Origin: Baffinella frigidus
Taxonomy: Eukaryota > Cryptophyceae > Cryptomonadales > Baffinellaceae
DNA: 14,855 nt
Direction of reading: 5' to 3'
Assembly (NCBI GenBank): GCA_026770585.1
Contig: MU646904.1
Coordinates: 248,123-262,977, forward strand
The number at the start of each line of letters is the position of its first letter. The first letter of the stretch is position 1. Both the position numbers and the translations under genes were made by a program. Of this stretch, positions 1-6,284 are shown in pieces. Below the pieces are notes generated by a model that worked only from the letters and a program-made list of their open reading frames with translations, was not told where the DNA came from and made no database searches.

Positions 1-60
1 TAGGGTGTAGGGTGTAGGGTGTAGGGTGTAGGGTGTAGGGTAGGGTGTAGGGTTTGGGGT
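1..60. repeat. TGTAGGG heptamer array
   Basis: About seven near-perfect copies of the heptamer TGTAGGG, with one truncated unit, pass into TTTGGGG-like units. It is a variant of the plant-type telomere heptamer TTTAGGG. More such arrays follow inside the window, so it is read as interstitial satellite and not as a chromosome end. From about 61 to 165 the sequence is non-repetitive and I recognise nothing in it. Confidence 0.85.
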
Positions 61-165
61 TTACTCGTTGTACATCCCCGCCACAACGTCTCGTTCGAAC
101 ATGCGCGGGGTCACCTGCCGCGGCACTCAAATTTAAGGTGTAGGGTTTCAGGCTCGGCTATCCAC

Positions 166-215
166 TCAGAACACTACACCCTTCACCCTACACCCTACAC
201 CCCACACCCGAAACC
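166..215. repeat. CCCTACA heptamer array, short
   Basis: A few copies of CCCTACA and CCCCACA run in the orientation opposite to the array at the window start. The two arrays bracket a non-repetitive segment as an inverted pair. Confidence 0.7.
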
Positions 216-274
216 AACCTGGCACCCTAACGCTAGCAGGTTCGCCCCATATTGGCCTCAGTTGAGGCCTCAAA

Positions 275-408
275 CACTACGGAGAACACTACGGAGAACC
301 ATCTAAATGCAATTATTGGATTGTTTCTAAGCAACACGCCCCAAAGCCAATAATTGTTGGTCACGTTACACCGGATACCCGGGACTGCGGTTCCTCGTAG
401 TGTCACGA
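275..408 (+). mobile_element. MITE-like element with CACTAC ends, copy 1
   Basis: The left end reads CACTACGGAGAACC and appears twice in tandem (275 and 287). The right end reads GGTTCCTCGTAGTG, its inverted complement with two mismatches. A second copy in the opposite orientation lies at 2045-2180 and is alignable along most of its length, which defines this as a dispersed repeat. No coding capacity is visible. The CACTA-like ends recall the CACTA/EnSpm superfamily, but no 3-bp target duplication can be confirmed, so superfamily assignment is open. Confidence 0.6.
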
Positions 409-413
409 GTGAA

Positions 414-551
414 CCACCAACCCTCACAACTTGGGCAAATCGAAAAAGTCAAAAACACCAAATCCCCTGGGAGGCCGTCGGAATCCGACGGCCTTCAAGG
501 GGATTTTTGGAGCCATTTCCCCCGATTTGCCCAGAATGTGAGGGTTGGTGG
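414..551. mobile_element. Foldback element with CCACCAACCCTCAC ends
   Basis: The inverted ends are about 29 bp: CCACCAACCCTCAC followed by TGGGCAAATCG on the left, and the complement on the right. The interior is itself palindromic, with AAATCCCC...GGGGATTT around GGCCGTCGGAATCCGACGGCC. A relative with the same outer 14 bp lies at 4504-4697, and one isolated end lies near 10557-10587. It is non-coding. Confidence 0.7.
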
Positions 552-577
552 AAGGGTGTAGGGTGTGGGGTTCGAGG

Positions 578-625
578 TTACCTCTAACAGGCAAACAAAG
601 TAGGCGAGAATCTCCTCTATAATAA
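578..625 (+). pseudogene. Broken acceptor-side exon copy (a) of the 1517 exon
   Basis: The segment reads TTACCTCTAACAG, then GCAAACAAAGTAGGCGAGAA and TCTCCTCTATAAT. It matches the acceptor and first ~40 nt of the exon candidate at 1517-1606 with substitutions and a small gap (missing GGCCTC). The copy dissolves into heptamer repeats at about 625. It is the most upstream of four such fragments. Confidence 0.5.
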
Positions 626-777
626 GGCGTAGGGTTTAGGGTTGAGAGTTCCGGGTTTGGGGTTCGGGGGTTGGGTGTAGGGCGTAGGGTTTGGGAGTTT
701 GAACTCTAAGGTGTAGGGTGTAGGGACCCTACCCTAAAGTGTAGGGTGTAGGGTGCAGGGTTTGAACCCTAAAGGGG
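626..777. repeat. Degenerate TTTAGGG/TGTAGGG satellite
   Basis: Mixed heptamers (GTAGGGT, TTTGGGG, TTCGGGG) run in the G-rich orientation, with short CCCTAAA interruptions around 725-775. Nothing coding is seen. Confidence 0.7.
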
Positions 778-813
778 TTACCTCTTGCAGGCACACGAAC
801 TCGGCCTCGTAAG
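778..813 (+). pseudogene. Broken acceptor-side exon copy (b), split by a MITE
   Basis: TTACCTCTTGCAG is followed by GCACACGAACTCGGCCTCGT and AAG, matching the 5' part of the exon at 1517. The continuation (AGAGTATCGCATCCATAACG) resumes at 976, after the 162-bp inverted-repeat element at 814-975. The related copies at 1280 and 1517 are uninterrupted at this point. Confidence 0.6.
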
Positions 814-975
814 CCACACAGCGGACTTCGAAGGGATTTCGAATAACCCCTAAGCGGTACGACCTAGGACCCTACGGTAGGCAATCCGTAAGGACATAGG
901 GGGGGTTCCTACGGATAAGGTAACGGAAACTCAGGCTCTCAGAGCCCGAAAATCCCTTCGAAGCCCACTGTGTGG
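814..975. mobile_element. MITE with CCACACAG ends
   Basis: The 162-bp element has inverted ends of about 28 bp: CCACACAGCGGACTTCGAAG on the left, and the complement ending CCCACTGTGTGG on the right. The inner half carries CCTACGGTAGGCAATCCG and its neighbourhood, a core also found in elements at 3642-3825 and 9914-10020. Insertion is demonstrated by uninterrupted paralogous sequence at 1517-1560. The flanks are GTAAG and AGAG, so any target duplication would be a 2-bp AG; this is ambiguous. It is non-coding. Confidence 0.8.
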
Positions 976-1000
976 AGAGTATCGCATCCATAACGCTCCG
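976..1000 (+). pseudogene. Continuation of broken exon copy (b)
   Basis: AGAGTATCGCATCCATAACG corresponds to AGAGAATCTCATCCACAACG in the exon at 1517. Together with 778-813 it forms one fragment split by the MITE. From about 1001 the sequence returns to TTCAGGG-like heptamers and a CTAGACCCCTAGA-rich stretch (1028-1072). Confidence 0.55.
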
Positions 1001-1078
1001 GGTTCAGGGTTCGGGGATAAGAGTGTAGACCCCTAAATCTAGTGACTAGGCCTCTAGACCCCTAGATAGGGTATAGGG

Positions 1079-1117
1079 GTATCTCTTGCAGACAAACAGA
1101 GTCGGCCTCGGAGGCGA
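1079..1117 (+). pseudogene. Broken acceptor-side exon copy (c)
   Basis: GTATCTCTTGCAG is followed by ACAAACAGAGTCGGCCTCGG, with AG at 1090-1091. It matches the first ~20 nt of the exon at 1517 and then diverges. The frame runs on into the following CCCTACA array without a stop. Confidence 0.55.
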
Positions 1118-1144
1118 CTTTTCTTCACAGACACACGATATGCC

Positions 1145-1259
1145 GTACCCTACACCCTACACCCCACACCCTACACCCTACACCCTGCACCCTACACCCT
1201 ACACCCTACACCCTGCACCCTACACCCTACACCCTACACCCTACACCCTACACCCCAAC
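1145..1259. repeat. CCCTACA heptamer array
   Basis: About 16 copies of CCCTACA, with CCCTGCA and CCCCACA variants. Three heptamers equal seven codons without stops, so the array is open in these frames (Pro-Tyr-Thr-Leu-His-Pro). The resulting open reading frame is not taken as a gene. Confidence 0.9.
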
Positions 1260-1267
1260 CCCCGAAA

Positions 1268-1330
1268 ACATCTCTTGCAGAAACACAAAGTCGGCCTCTT
1301 CAGGGAGAATCTCATCCATAATCAGGCTCG
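1268..1330 (+). pseudogene. Broken acceptor-side exon copy (d)
   Basis: CATCTCTTGCAG is followed by AAACACAAAGTCGGCCTCTT, then GGGAGAATCTCATCCATAAT. This is the longest upstream fragment, covering about the first 45 nt of the 1517 exon (KHKVGLFRENLIHN versus AHKVGLVRENLIHN) before it diverges into heptamer repeats. Confidence 0.6.
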
Positions 1331-1369
1331 CGATTCACAGTTTAGAGTTCCGGGTTTAGGGTTCGGGGA

Positions 1370-1470
1370 CTAGGGTGCAGGTTGTAGGGTGTAGGGTGTA
1401 GGGTGTAGGGTGTAGGGTGTAGGGTGTAGGGTGTAGGGTGTAGGGTGTAGGGTGCAACGTGTAGGGTGTC
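1370..1470. repeat. TGTAGGG heptamer array
   Basis: Eleven or so near-perfect TGTAGGG units lie between exon copies (d) and (e). The orientation is opposite to the CCCTACA array between copies (c) and (d), so successive exon copies are separated by heptamer arrays of alternating strand. Confidence 0.9.
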
Positions 1471-1516
1471 AAACCAACGATCCCTCTGCTAAAGGGTTTG
1501 GGGGTACCTCCTGTAG

Positions 1517-1606
1517 GCACACAAAGTCGGCCTCGTAAGAGAGAATCTCATCCACAACGCGCGCCTGCCGCCCTTCTGGCCCCTCCCACACGCGCAACTG
1601 CCCCCG
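1517..1606 (+). CDS. Candidate internal exon, 30 codons, unknown protein
   Basis: I do not recognise the product. The stretch is bounded by an AG at 1515-1516 (context CCTGTAG) and a GT at 1607 (GTAAAG). It is open in phase 0 for exactly 30 codons, beginning AHKVGLVRENLIHNA and ending with a proline-rich tail (WPLPHAQLPP). The case for an exon is circumstantial. Four partial copies of its acceptor side lie upstream (578, 778, 1079, 1268), and two partial copies of its donor side lie downstream (1685, 1785). This makes it the only copy with both ends, the same layout as the exons at 8805 and 12067. Codons are GC-rich compared with the surroundings. The acceptor is TAG where the sister copies have CAG, which could weaken it. 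It could belong to the gene further downstream or to another one. It may equally be a non-coding repeat unit. Confidence 0.4.
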
Positions 1607-1684
1607 GTAAAGTTGTTGAACGTTAGAAAGTCAACTCAGCAGTTAGAAAGTCAACTCCACTGTTGGAAAGTCAACTCCGTCCCA

Positions 1685-1715
1685 CTCGGCCCTTCCCATA
1701 CGCATATGCCTCCAG
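1685..1715 (+). pseudogene. Donor-side exon copy 1 of the 1517 exon
   Basis: CTCGGCCCTTCCCATACGCA plus TATGCCTCCAG resembles the last ~30 nt of the exon at 1517-1606 (TTCTGGCCCCTCCCACACGC). It is followed by a degenerate donor and the AGTTGT..GAAAGTC intron start. The upstream half of the exon is absent. Confidence 0.45.
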
Positions 1716-1784
1716 GAGAACGATAAGTTGTCTCACGTCAGAAAGTCAACCCGACAGTTAGAAAGTGAACTCAGCTGTAGACTT

Positions 1785-1860
1785 AACGCGCGCCTGCCGT
1801 CTATCTCGTCCCTCCCATACGCACAAATGCCTCCAGTAAAGTTGTTGAACGTTAGAAAGT
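1785..1860 (+). pseudogene. Donor-side exon copy 2 of the 1517 exon
   Basis: AACGCGCGCCTGCCGTCTAT, then CCCTCCCATACGCACAA and TGCCTCCAG, match the last ~50 nt of the exon. They are followed by TAAAGTTGTTGAACGTTAGA, identical to the intron start at 1608. The donor GT has become AGTAAAG, so the splice site is altered. Confidence 0.55.
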
Positions 1861-1954
1861 CAACTCAAGTTAGAAAGTCAACTCCTTGAAAGTTGTCTCA
1901 CATTAGAAAGTCAACTCCTTCCCAGGGATGGGTCCGGAGGACGTCCACTCGGGA

Positions 1955-2005
1955 AATGCTTTACTATGACTAGTATGACCCAATCGTGTAGTAATTTTCG
2001 TTGCC
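1955..2005 (-). mobile_element. Half-copy of the ACTACAC inner-stem repeat
   Basis: Read on the minus strand it begins GGCAACGAAAATTACTACAC and continues through CATACTAGT to AAAGCATTT. The same unit with both arms lies at 13262-13337, and a variant forms the inner stem of the foldback at 11174-11324. Here only one end is present. Confidence 0.6.
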
Positions 2006-2044
2006 AGATTCTAAAGAACACCACATTTTCCCGGAGGAATCTCA

Positions 2045-2180
2045 CCACTCGGGACACTACGAGGAACCGCAGCACCGAAAATCCGGTGTAACGTGACCAA
2101 CAATTGCTGACTTGTGACGTGTGTCCTAAGAAACAATACAATAATTGACTTGAGATGGTTCTCCGTAGTGTTATGAGTGG
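2045..2180 (-). mobile_element. MITE-like element with CACTAC ends, copy 2
   Basis: The ends are CCACTCGGGACACTACGAGG and its inverted counterpart finishing CCGTAGTGTTATGAGTGG, an inverted repeat of about 24 bp with several mismatches. On the minus strand the interior matches copy 1 (275-408), including ACAATTGTTGGTCACGTTAC-like sequence. It is non-coding. Confidence 0.65.
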
Positions 2181-2249
2181 TACAAGAGTTTACCGAAAGA
2201 GTTCACTTGGGGGTGTGGGGGACGGACTAGGGGGGCCAGTACAACCCCG

Positions 2250-2500
2250 ATTTGGGGTTTCGGGTTCCGGGTTTCTGGATCAGGATTTCGGGTTTCAGGT
2301 TCAGGGTTTCGGGCTTCGGTTTGGGGTGTGGGGTTTGGGGTTCGGGGCTTAGGGTTTAGGGTTTAGGGTTTAGGGTTAGTGTTTAAGGTTTAGGGTTCAG
2401 GGTTTAGGGTTCATGGGTTAGGGTTTAGGGTTTAGGGTTCAGGGTTCAGGGTTTAGGGTTAGTGTTTAGGGTTTAGGGTTTAGGGTTTAGGGTTTAGGCG
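2250..2500. repeat. Interstitial TTTAGGG telomere-like array
   Basis: The array moves from TTTCGGG/TTTGGGG variants to near-perfect TTTAGGG with TTCAGGG variants. TTTAGGG is the plant/green-algal telomere unit. The flanks are ordinary sequence on both sides, so the array is interstitial. Confidence 0.9.
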
Positions 2501-2544
2501 AAACCGCGAGCGGGCAGTGATCGTGGAGGTCTCGCATCCTGGTT
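2501..2544. other. Unique island inside telomere-like array
   Basis: About 44 bp of GC-rich unique sequence (CGAAACCGCGAGCGGGCAG then TGATCGTGGAGGTCTCGCAT) interrupt the heptamers. An AG precedes and a GT follows a 24-nt piece, so a micro-exon is conceivable, but nothing else supports it. Confidence 0.25.
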
Positions 2545-2712
2545 TTCGGGTTTAGGGTTTAGGTTTTAGGTTTCAGGTTTTAGGGTTTAGGGTTCAGGGT
2601 TTAGGGTGTAGGGTTTGGGTGTAGGGTGTTAGAGTGTAGGGTTAGGGTGTAGGGTTTCGGGTTTAGGGTTTCGGGTTTATGGTTTATGGTTTAGGGTTCA
2701 GGTTTTAGTTAC
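2545..2712. repeat. TTTAGGG/TGTAGGG mixed array
   Basis: Degenerate heptamers in the same orientation as the preceding array, with TTTCGGG, TTTATGG and TGTAGGG variants. Confidence 0.85.
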
Positions 2713-2783
2713 TCGCGCGCGAGAGAGAGAGGGAGGGAGGGAGGGAGGGAGGGAGGGAGGGAGAGCGCGCGCGAGAGAGAAAG
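2713..2783. repeat. GA and GGGA microsatellite
   Basis: CGCGCGAGAGAGAGA is followed by about eight GGGA units and a second CGCGCGCGAGAGAGA. It forms the purine-rich left shoulder of the palindrome at 2784-3098; the right shoulder (3103-3232) is CT-rich on the same strand. Confidence 0.85.
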
Positions 2784-2940
2784 ACCCACCACTACACCCT
2801 AGCCACCACGCACCCGTACACGCTCTTGCCATCACGCAGCCCTACACGCTTCCCATCACGCAGCCCTACACGCAGCCCCACACGCAGTAGTATAGAAGCT
2901 TTCGTCGCCGTGGTGGGGGATGGATTTGGGGGGTGTAAGT

Positions 2941-2975
<35 letters not shown>

Positions 2976-3098
2976 CCCCCCAAATCCATCACCCACCATG
3001 GCGACGAAAGCTTCTATGCGAATGCGTGACTGATGGGAAGCGTGTAGGGGTGCGTGGTGGCACCCGTGTAGGGGTGCGTGGTGGGTGTAGGGTGTGTA
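2784..3098. repeat. Large palindrome with (CT)n loop
   Basis: The inner arms 2892-2939 and 2970-3017 are 48 bp and differ at about two positions. They start ATAGAAGCTTTCGTCGCC and enclose a TGT(TCTC)n loop of about 30 nt. The outer arms continue less perfectly: CACGCACCCGTACACGC-type units at 2805-2888 pair with GCGTGTAGGGGTGCGTGG units at 3035-3085. It is a foldback structure. Open frames through it on either strand (poly Ser-Leu or Arg-Glu) are repeat artefacts. Confidence 0.8.
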
Positions 3099-3102
3099 AG
3101 GG

Positions 3103-3232
3103 TTCTCTCTCTCTCTCTCTCTGAGTCTCTCTCTCTCTCTGTCTGTCTCTGTCTGTCTCTCTCTCTTTCTCTCTTTCTCTCTGTCTCTGTCTCTCTCGCT
3201 CTCACTCTCTCTCTCTCTCTCTCTCTCTTTCG
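3103..3232. repeat. CT-rich microsatellite
   Basis: Interrupted (CT)n with CTGT and CTTT variants over about 130 bp. No gene. Confidence 0.9.
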
Positions 3233-3317
3233 GGGGTTAGGGCGGATCCCGTGGTGTTCCCCCAGGACATTGTACGTCATTACTCGCAGAAACTTCGCGC
3301 CTGGCTCTTCTCCTGGT

Positions 3318-3450
3318 TCAGGGTTTCGGGTTTCGGGTTTCGGGTTTCGGGTTTCGGGTTTCGGGTTCAGGGTTTAGGGTTTCGGGTTTAGGGTTTAGGG
3401 TTTAGGGCTTAGGGTTTAGGGTTTAGGGTTTAGGGTTTGGGGTTTAGGGC
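3318..3450. repeat. TTTCGGG to TTTAGGG array
   Basis: A run of about seven TTTCGGG-type units changes into TTTAGGG units, showing homogenised blocks of heptamer variants. The preceding 3233-3317 and following 3451-3640 are unique or low-complexity sequence with no supported gene. Two imperfect copies of AAACGTGATGACTTTTA-like sequence lie near 3508 and 3537. Confidence 0.85.
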
Positions 3451-3641
3451 AACTCGCCTGGTCGCAGCAGCGAGAAAAGACTTGACTGGAGTGGTGGCGG
3501 CGAAACGAAACGTGATGACTTTTAAAACGGGTTAAGAAACGTGTTGACTTTTGGATCGCTCAGGCCTGAGAGAAATAAAGAAGAAGGAGAGAAGAAAAGA
3601 AACGTGCGCGAAACCGGGCGGAGCGATGGTGGGGGGGGGGA

Positions 3642-3825
3642 GGCCCAATATGGTCATGAAAAAAGCTAACGCCAGCGAGGTACTTAGAGCCTACGGATTG
3701 CCTACGGTAGGAGCCCCCCTCATACGACTTTTAAAGACCTTTTCGTTTTAAACGTCGTAGGAGGAGGGGGGGTTCCTACCGTAGGCCAAGGGGTCCGCTG
3801 TCGTTAGCTTTTTGCATTATGGGGG
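3642..3825. mobile_element. Foldback element with AAAAAGCTAACG arms
   Basis: The left arm CCCAATATGGTCATGAAAAA then AGCTAACGCCAGCG pairs with a right arm whose complement begins CCCCATAATGCAAAAAGC. The inner arms carry CCTACGGTAGGAGCCCCCC and the complement of CCTACCGTAGG. The centre is TACGACTTTTAAA..TTTAAACGTCGTA. The inner part resembles the core of the 814-975 element although the ends differ. It is non-coding. Confidence 0.75.
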
Positions 3826-4004
3826 GGCGAGGGGGGCTGATTGAGCACAGAAAACCACCGCGGAAAGCGCAGCTTTCAATATCTTTTTCGCTCTAGAGTT
3901 GACGGATTTGTGCCGCACACCCAGCATGTCAACTAGGGAACAGTCGGTCAACCCGAGTGAGGCAGAGCTAGGAGCCCCTCCTCTTCCTCCTCCTCCTCCT
4001 CCTC
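3826..4004. other. Non-coding spacer
   Basis: No gene was recognised. A GGCAGAGCTAGGAGCCCC stretch at 3961 matches one end of the element at 5598-5716, and a (TCC)n run lies at 3978-4004. Confidence 0.5.
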
Positions 4005-4006
4005 TA

Positions 4007-4123
4007 CAGGGGTACCTCGCTCATAAGAAACGCCCACCCCCCTAGGACCACCATAGGGCCCTAGGGATGGTCCTACTGTAGGGTCTTAGGGGAGGTCGGT
4101 TTCTTATGAGCGAGGTACCCCTG
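4007..4123. mobile_element. MITE with CAGGGGTACCTCGC ends, TA-flanked
   Basis: The 117-bp element has 25-bp perfect inverted ends (CAGGGGTACCTCGCTCATAA plus GAAAC and the complement), flanked by TA on both sides. A TA target duplication is typical of Tc1/mariner-type elements, but no transposase is seen. The core holds CCTAGGACCACCATAGGGCC, related to the C-family core at 9080. A solitary right end lies at 13142-13168. Confidence 0.85.
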
Positions 4124-4206
4124 TAATCAGATGTTTCCCGGGTACTAACTAACCGCGCCTGGGACATCATCTCAGACACTGTATTTATTAGTTGGTTTCT
4201 CCTTGA

Positions 4207-4441
4207 CCCGCCCGCCCGGGTCTGACACAGACAACCGCATTCGTTCGGTGCATATCGACCGGCAGAGCCAGAACCGTGACCCACCCGGGTCTGACACCAC
4301 CATTTGATAGAAGCAAATAAAATACATTTTCAATTATCCACAATGATAACTGCATCCCACGAAAGCCATCATGTAATCAATAGTGCTATCGTATTCATCT
4401 TTTTCTAACAAACAACCGCGTTCATTCGGAGCATATCGACC
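4207..4441. repeat. Pair of short dispersed direct repeats
   Basis: CCCGGGTCTGACAC occurs at about 4215 and 4284. ACAACCGCATTCGTTCGG with GCATATCGACC occurs at about 4230 and again, slightly diverged, at 4413. The order suggests an overlapping or nested duplication. No coding signal is seen in 4126-4503. Confidence 0.55.
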
Positions 4442-4503
4442 TCGTGTTCTCAAGAGTTTTCCAGGTCCGTGAAAAGAGTCGCGGGCGACCTTGTTCCGCC
4501 CCC

Positions 4504-4697
4504 CCACCAACCCTCGCGGAGGGACCAAATCGATGATCTTCGACCTTTCGTGCAAAGCAGTTTAAAACTCCCAGTTGAGGGAGAATGGGACTTTTAAGAT
4601 TATATTGTGTAGGACAGACCCCCCAAATAAGAGGGGCTGCAAGGGCAAAATGGCTCCAAGAAATTCGTTGGTTTGGTCTCACCGTGAGGGTTGGTGG
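4504..4697. mobile_element. Foldback element with CCACCAACCCTC ends, copy 2
   Basis: The left end CCACCAACCCTCGCGG then GGGACCAAA pairs with a right end reading GGTTTGGTCTCACCG then TGAGGGTTGGTGG. The inner arms hold TTTAAAACTCCCAGTT..GGGACTTTTAAGA. It is a longer relative of 414-551 with the same outermost 12 bp and different interior. Confidence 0.6.
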
Positions 4698-4772
4698 CCA
4701 CTGAAGGAACGAAGCGCCGTCTGCGGCCACGCATCAATTTCGAAGAGACTTCAGTGTCACGTGCCACGCCAG

Positions 4773-4949
4773 ATTTCATCACGGCGAGTGTTTCTGAGGA
4801 ATACGATTGTGGTGCATATTAAGGCTTAGGGGCTCTTCATATTGGCCTTTCATAGCAGTAACTTCACAATATACAGCCTTAAGATACACCAAAATCGCAT
4901 CGGTGGTCCCCGAAATCGTATTTCTGAGAAATACTCGTCCGGATGAAAT
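4773..4949. mobile_element. Foldback element with GATTTCATC..GCGAGT ends (H family, copy 1)
   Basis: The left end is GATTTCATCACGGCGAGTGT then TTCTGAGGAATACGAT. The right end is ATCGTATTTCTGAGAAATAC then TCGTCCGGATGAAATC. The inverted arms are about 36 bp with a few mismatches, and a weaker inner pairing involves TTAAGGCTTA/CCTTAAG. A relative with the same outer arms and a different interior lies at 13228-13373. Confidence 0.7.
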
Positions 4950-5086
4950 CGCTCGAGAGGGTTCGCCTCTTTCCGAACGCCAACTTTAGCGTTCAACTAT
5001 CCCAAAAGTTGACACAATTCCTCCTATTTCGGGGAGATGCCTTTTGGCGACCCCTTCCCGGAATCTGGCGTGGTGCATCACGGCGG

Positions 5087-5287
5087 TAGAGCGTTTGCGG
5101 TAATTGTTGTCCGTTTTGGACGTGCGGTTTCCCGGTTTTCCGGTTTTCATTTGCCCCCCCCCCCCGATTCATTTGTACCAGAGAAGTGTCCATTTAAAAC
5201 ATTCAACGACCTTTACAACATTTTAAAAAACCGGAAAACCGGAAAACCGTACGTCCAAAACGGACAACAATTACCGCAAACGCTCTA
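5087..5287. mobile_element. Long-TIR foldback element, TAGAGCGTTTGCGG ends
   Basis: The 201-bp element has inverted arms of about 60 bp: TAGAGCGTTTGCGGTAATTG onward through GTCCGTTTTGGACG and CCGGTTTTCCGG on the left, mirrored at 5225-5287. Only a few differences separate the arms. The interior has a 12-C run and no reading frame of interest. Confidence 0.8.
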
Positions 5288-5361
5288 GGCGTAAATTCTT
5301 GACAAATACAGAGGATGGAGAGTCCAGTTGAGAGCATACATTCTAGAAAAAATCCGCGCGG

Positions 5362-5541
5362 CCACACGAGGCTATCCATACGAACAGAATAAAAGGACAT
5401 TGTAAAAATTGAGGGGAAATGATCACGTGTCCGCCCGCTCAGCAGGCGGAAACGTGATCCTTTGATGACTTTTGGCGTGTTTCCTGGGCAATAATCCAAC
5501 AATTGACTTGTGAATCTGTTCGCATCGATAGCCTCGTGTGG
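5362..5541. mobile_element. Foldback element with CCACACGAGGCTATC ends
   Basis: CCACACGAGGCTATCCATAC then GAACAGAA at the left is mirrored by CTGTTCGCATCGATAGCC then TCGTGTGG at the right. A second, central hairpin (5421-5459, GATCACGT..TCCGCC / GGCGGA..ACGTGATC) lies inside. It is non-coding. Confidence 0.65.
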
Positions 5542-5597
5542 GGAGGCACTCCTTCATTATTAATTAGCCTTTACGAACCTGCCACGAACAAGCAAAC

Positions 5598-5716
5598 CTA
5601 GCTCTGCCTGAGTTTTGTCTGCGCGTCCTTAATAGTATTTAAGAGCAGAAATCCAGTACAAAAGGGTGAATAGAAAGCCTTTAGGACGAGCCAGAATAAA
5701 ACTCAGGCAGAGCTAG
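5598..5716. mobile_element. MITE with CTAGCTCTGCCTGAG ends
   Basis: The 119-bp element has inverted ends of 19 bp (CTAGCTCTGCCTGAGTTTT). Flanks CAAAC and CAACC may be a diverged target duplication. Partial end matches occur at 3961 and 10274, so the end sequence is shared by other elements here. Confidence 0.75.
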
Positions 5717-5750
5717 CAACCCGGTTTGCAGGGGCTGGGTGTGGTCGGCC

Positions 5751-6284
5751 TCACCCCCACTCTCCCGCATTGTCATATTCTCCATAGTCTTCATCGTATT
5801 CTCCGTACTGCCCGTATGGTTGCGCTCCTTCCTCCCCCCCCTCCCCGTCGACCCACCCGCTATTGCGGCTGTACTGCACGTATTGTTCCGCTCCTCCCTC
5901 TCCTCCCTCGCCTCCGTCCCCGTCCACCCACCCGCCCGCCTCCGCGTAATCCTCGTACACTCCAACATCCTCCTCTGTTGGCCGCGGACCCCATCCCCGC
6001 ACGCTGGGCCTGGCTGGTCCGCAACCTGTTGGGCTGCGGACCGGGCTTCTTGCTCTTTCTCCTCCACCTTTCTCTTCATCCCGATGGGATCCCCGCAGGG
6101 ATGTTGCTGGGCGGGTGTCGACGTGTGTTCGACTGTCAAACGGCGAAGTACTCCGCACACCCGGCGCTTGCTGTCTGCCTCGCCCCTGCGGTCCCGTTAC
6201 ATGCTGATCCCAATAGATGCACTCTGAGGGGAGCGTCAGCGCCAGGATCGAGAGCAGCAGGACCCCACGGCCTGATCCTGACAT
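5751..6284 (-). CDS. Possible secreted Gly/Tyr/acidic-rich small protein
   Basis: I do not recognise a family. This is a 177-codon uninterrupted frame from ATG at 6284 to TGA at 5751. The first ~22 residues look like a signal peptide: MSGSGRGVLLLSILALTLP then SEC, with a short polar/Arg start, a Leu-rich core and a small-residue end. Residues about 23-105 are polar and Arg/Pro-rich. The C-terminal ~70 residues are acidic and aromatic, with an internal repeat beginning GWVDGDGGEGG and GWVDGEGGEEG, followed by Tyr-Gln-Tyr and GEYDEDYGEYDN-type motifs. The D/E exchanges between repeat copies suggest selection on protein sequence. Such composition occurs in wall or extracellular-matrix proteins of algae; that is inference. 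The region is GC-rich, which favours long frames by chance, and the plus strand is open for 254 codons across it, so coding is not certain. It lies tail-first beside a MITE and head-to-head with the exon at 7305. Confidence 0.4.
   Translation of the reverse strand: MSGSGRGVLLLSILALTLPSECIYWDQHVTGPQGRGRQQAPGVRSTSPFDSRTHVDTRPATSLRGSHRDEEKGGGERARSPVRSPTGCGPARPSVRGWGPRPTEEDVGVYEDYAEAGGWVDGDGGEGGEGGAEQYVQYSRNSGWVDGEGGEEGAQPYGQYGEYDEDYGEYDNAGEWG

Larger units (their letters stand above)
1620..1920. repeat. GTTAGAAAGTCAACTC minisatellite
   Basis: About nine imperfect copies of a 16-19 bp unit GTTAGAAAGTCAACTC(AGCA) begin just inside the presumed intron after the 1606 donor. They are interleaved with donor-side copies of the exon at 1685 and 1785. 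The first unit arises directly from the intron sequence following the GTAAAG donor. Confidence 0.8.

Noticed and set aside
1-60. True chromosome end
   Set aside because: The array is short and of a variant unit, and similar arrays recur in both orientations inside the window.
1086-1373. 95-codon frame with PYTLHP repeats
   Set aside because: It is explained by a CCCTACA array between two broken exon copies; heptamer arrays are stop-free by chance.
2501-3317. Micro-exons in unique islands at 2501-2544 and 3276-3315
   Set aside because: AG and GT occur at the edges, but the pieces are 24-26 nt, lack stutter copies and have no phase support.
3014-3377. Open frames encoding poly Ser-Leu or Arg-Glu
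   Set aside because: They are translations of the CT microsatellite with no independent coding evidence.
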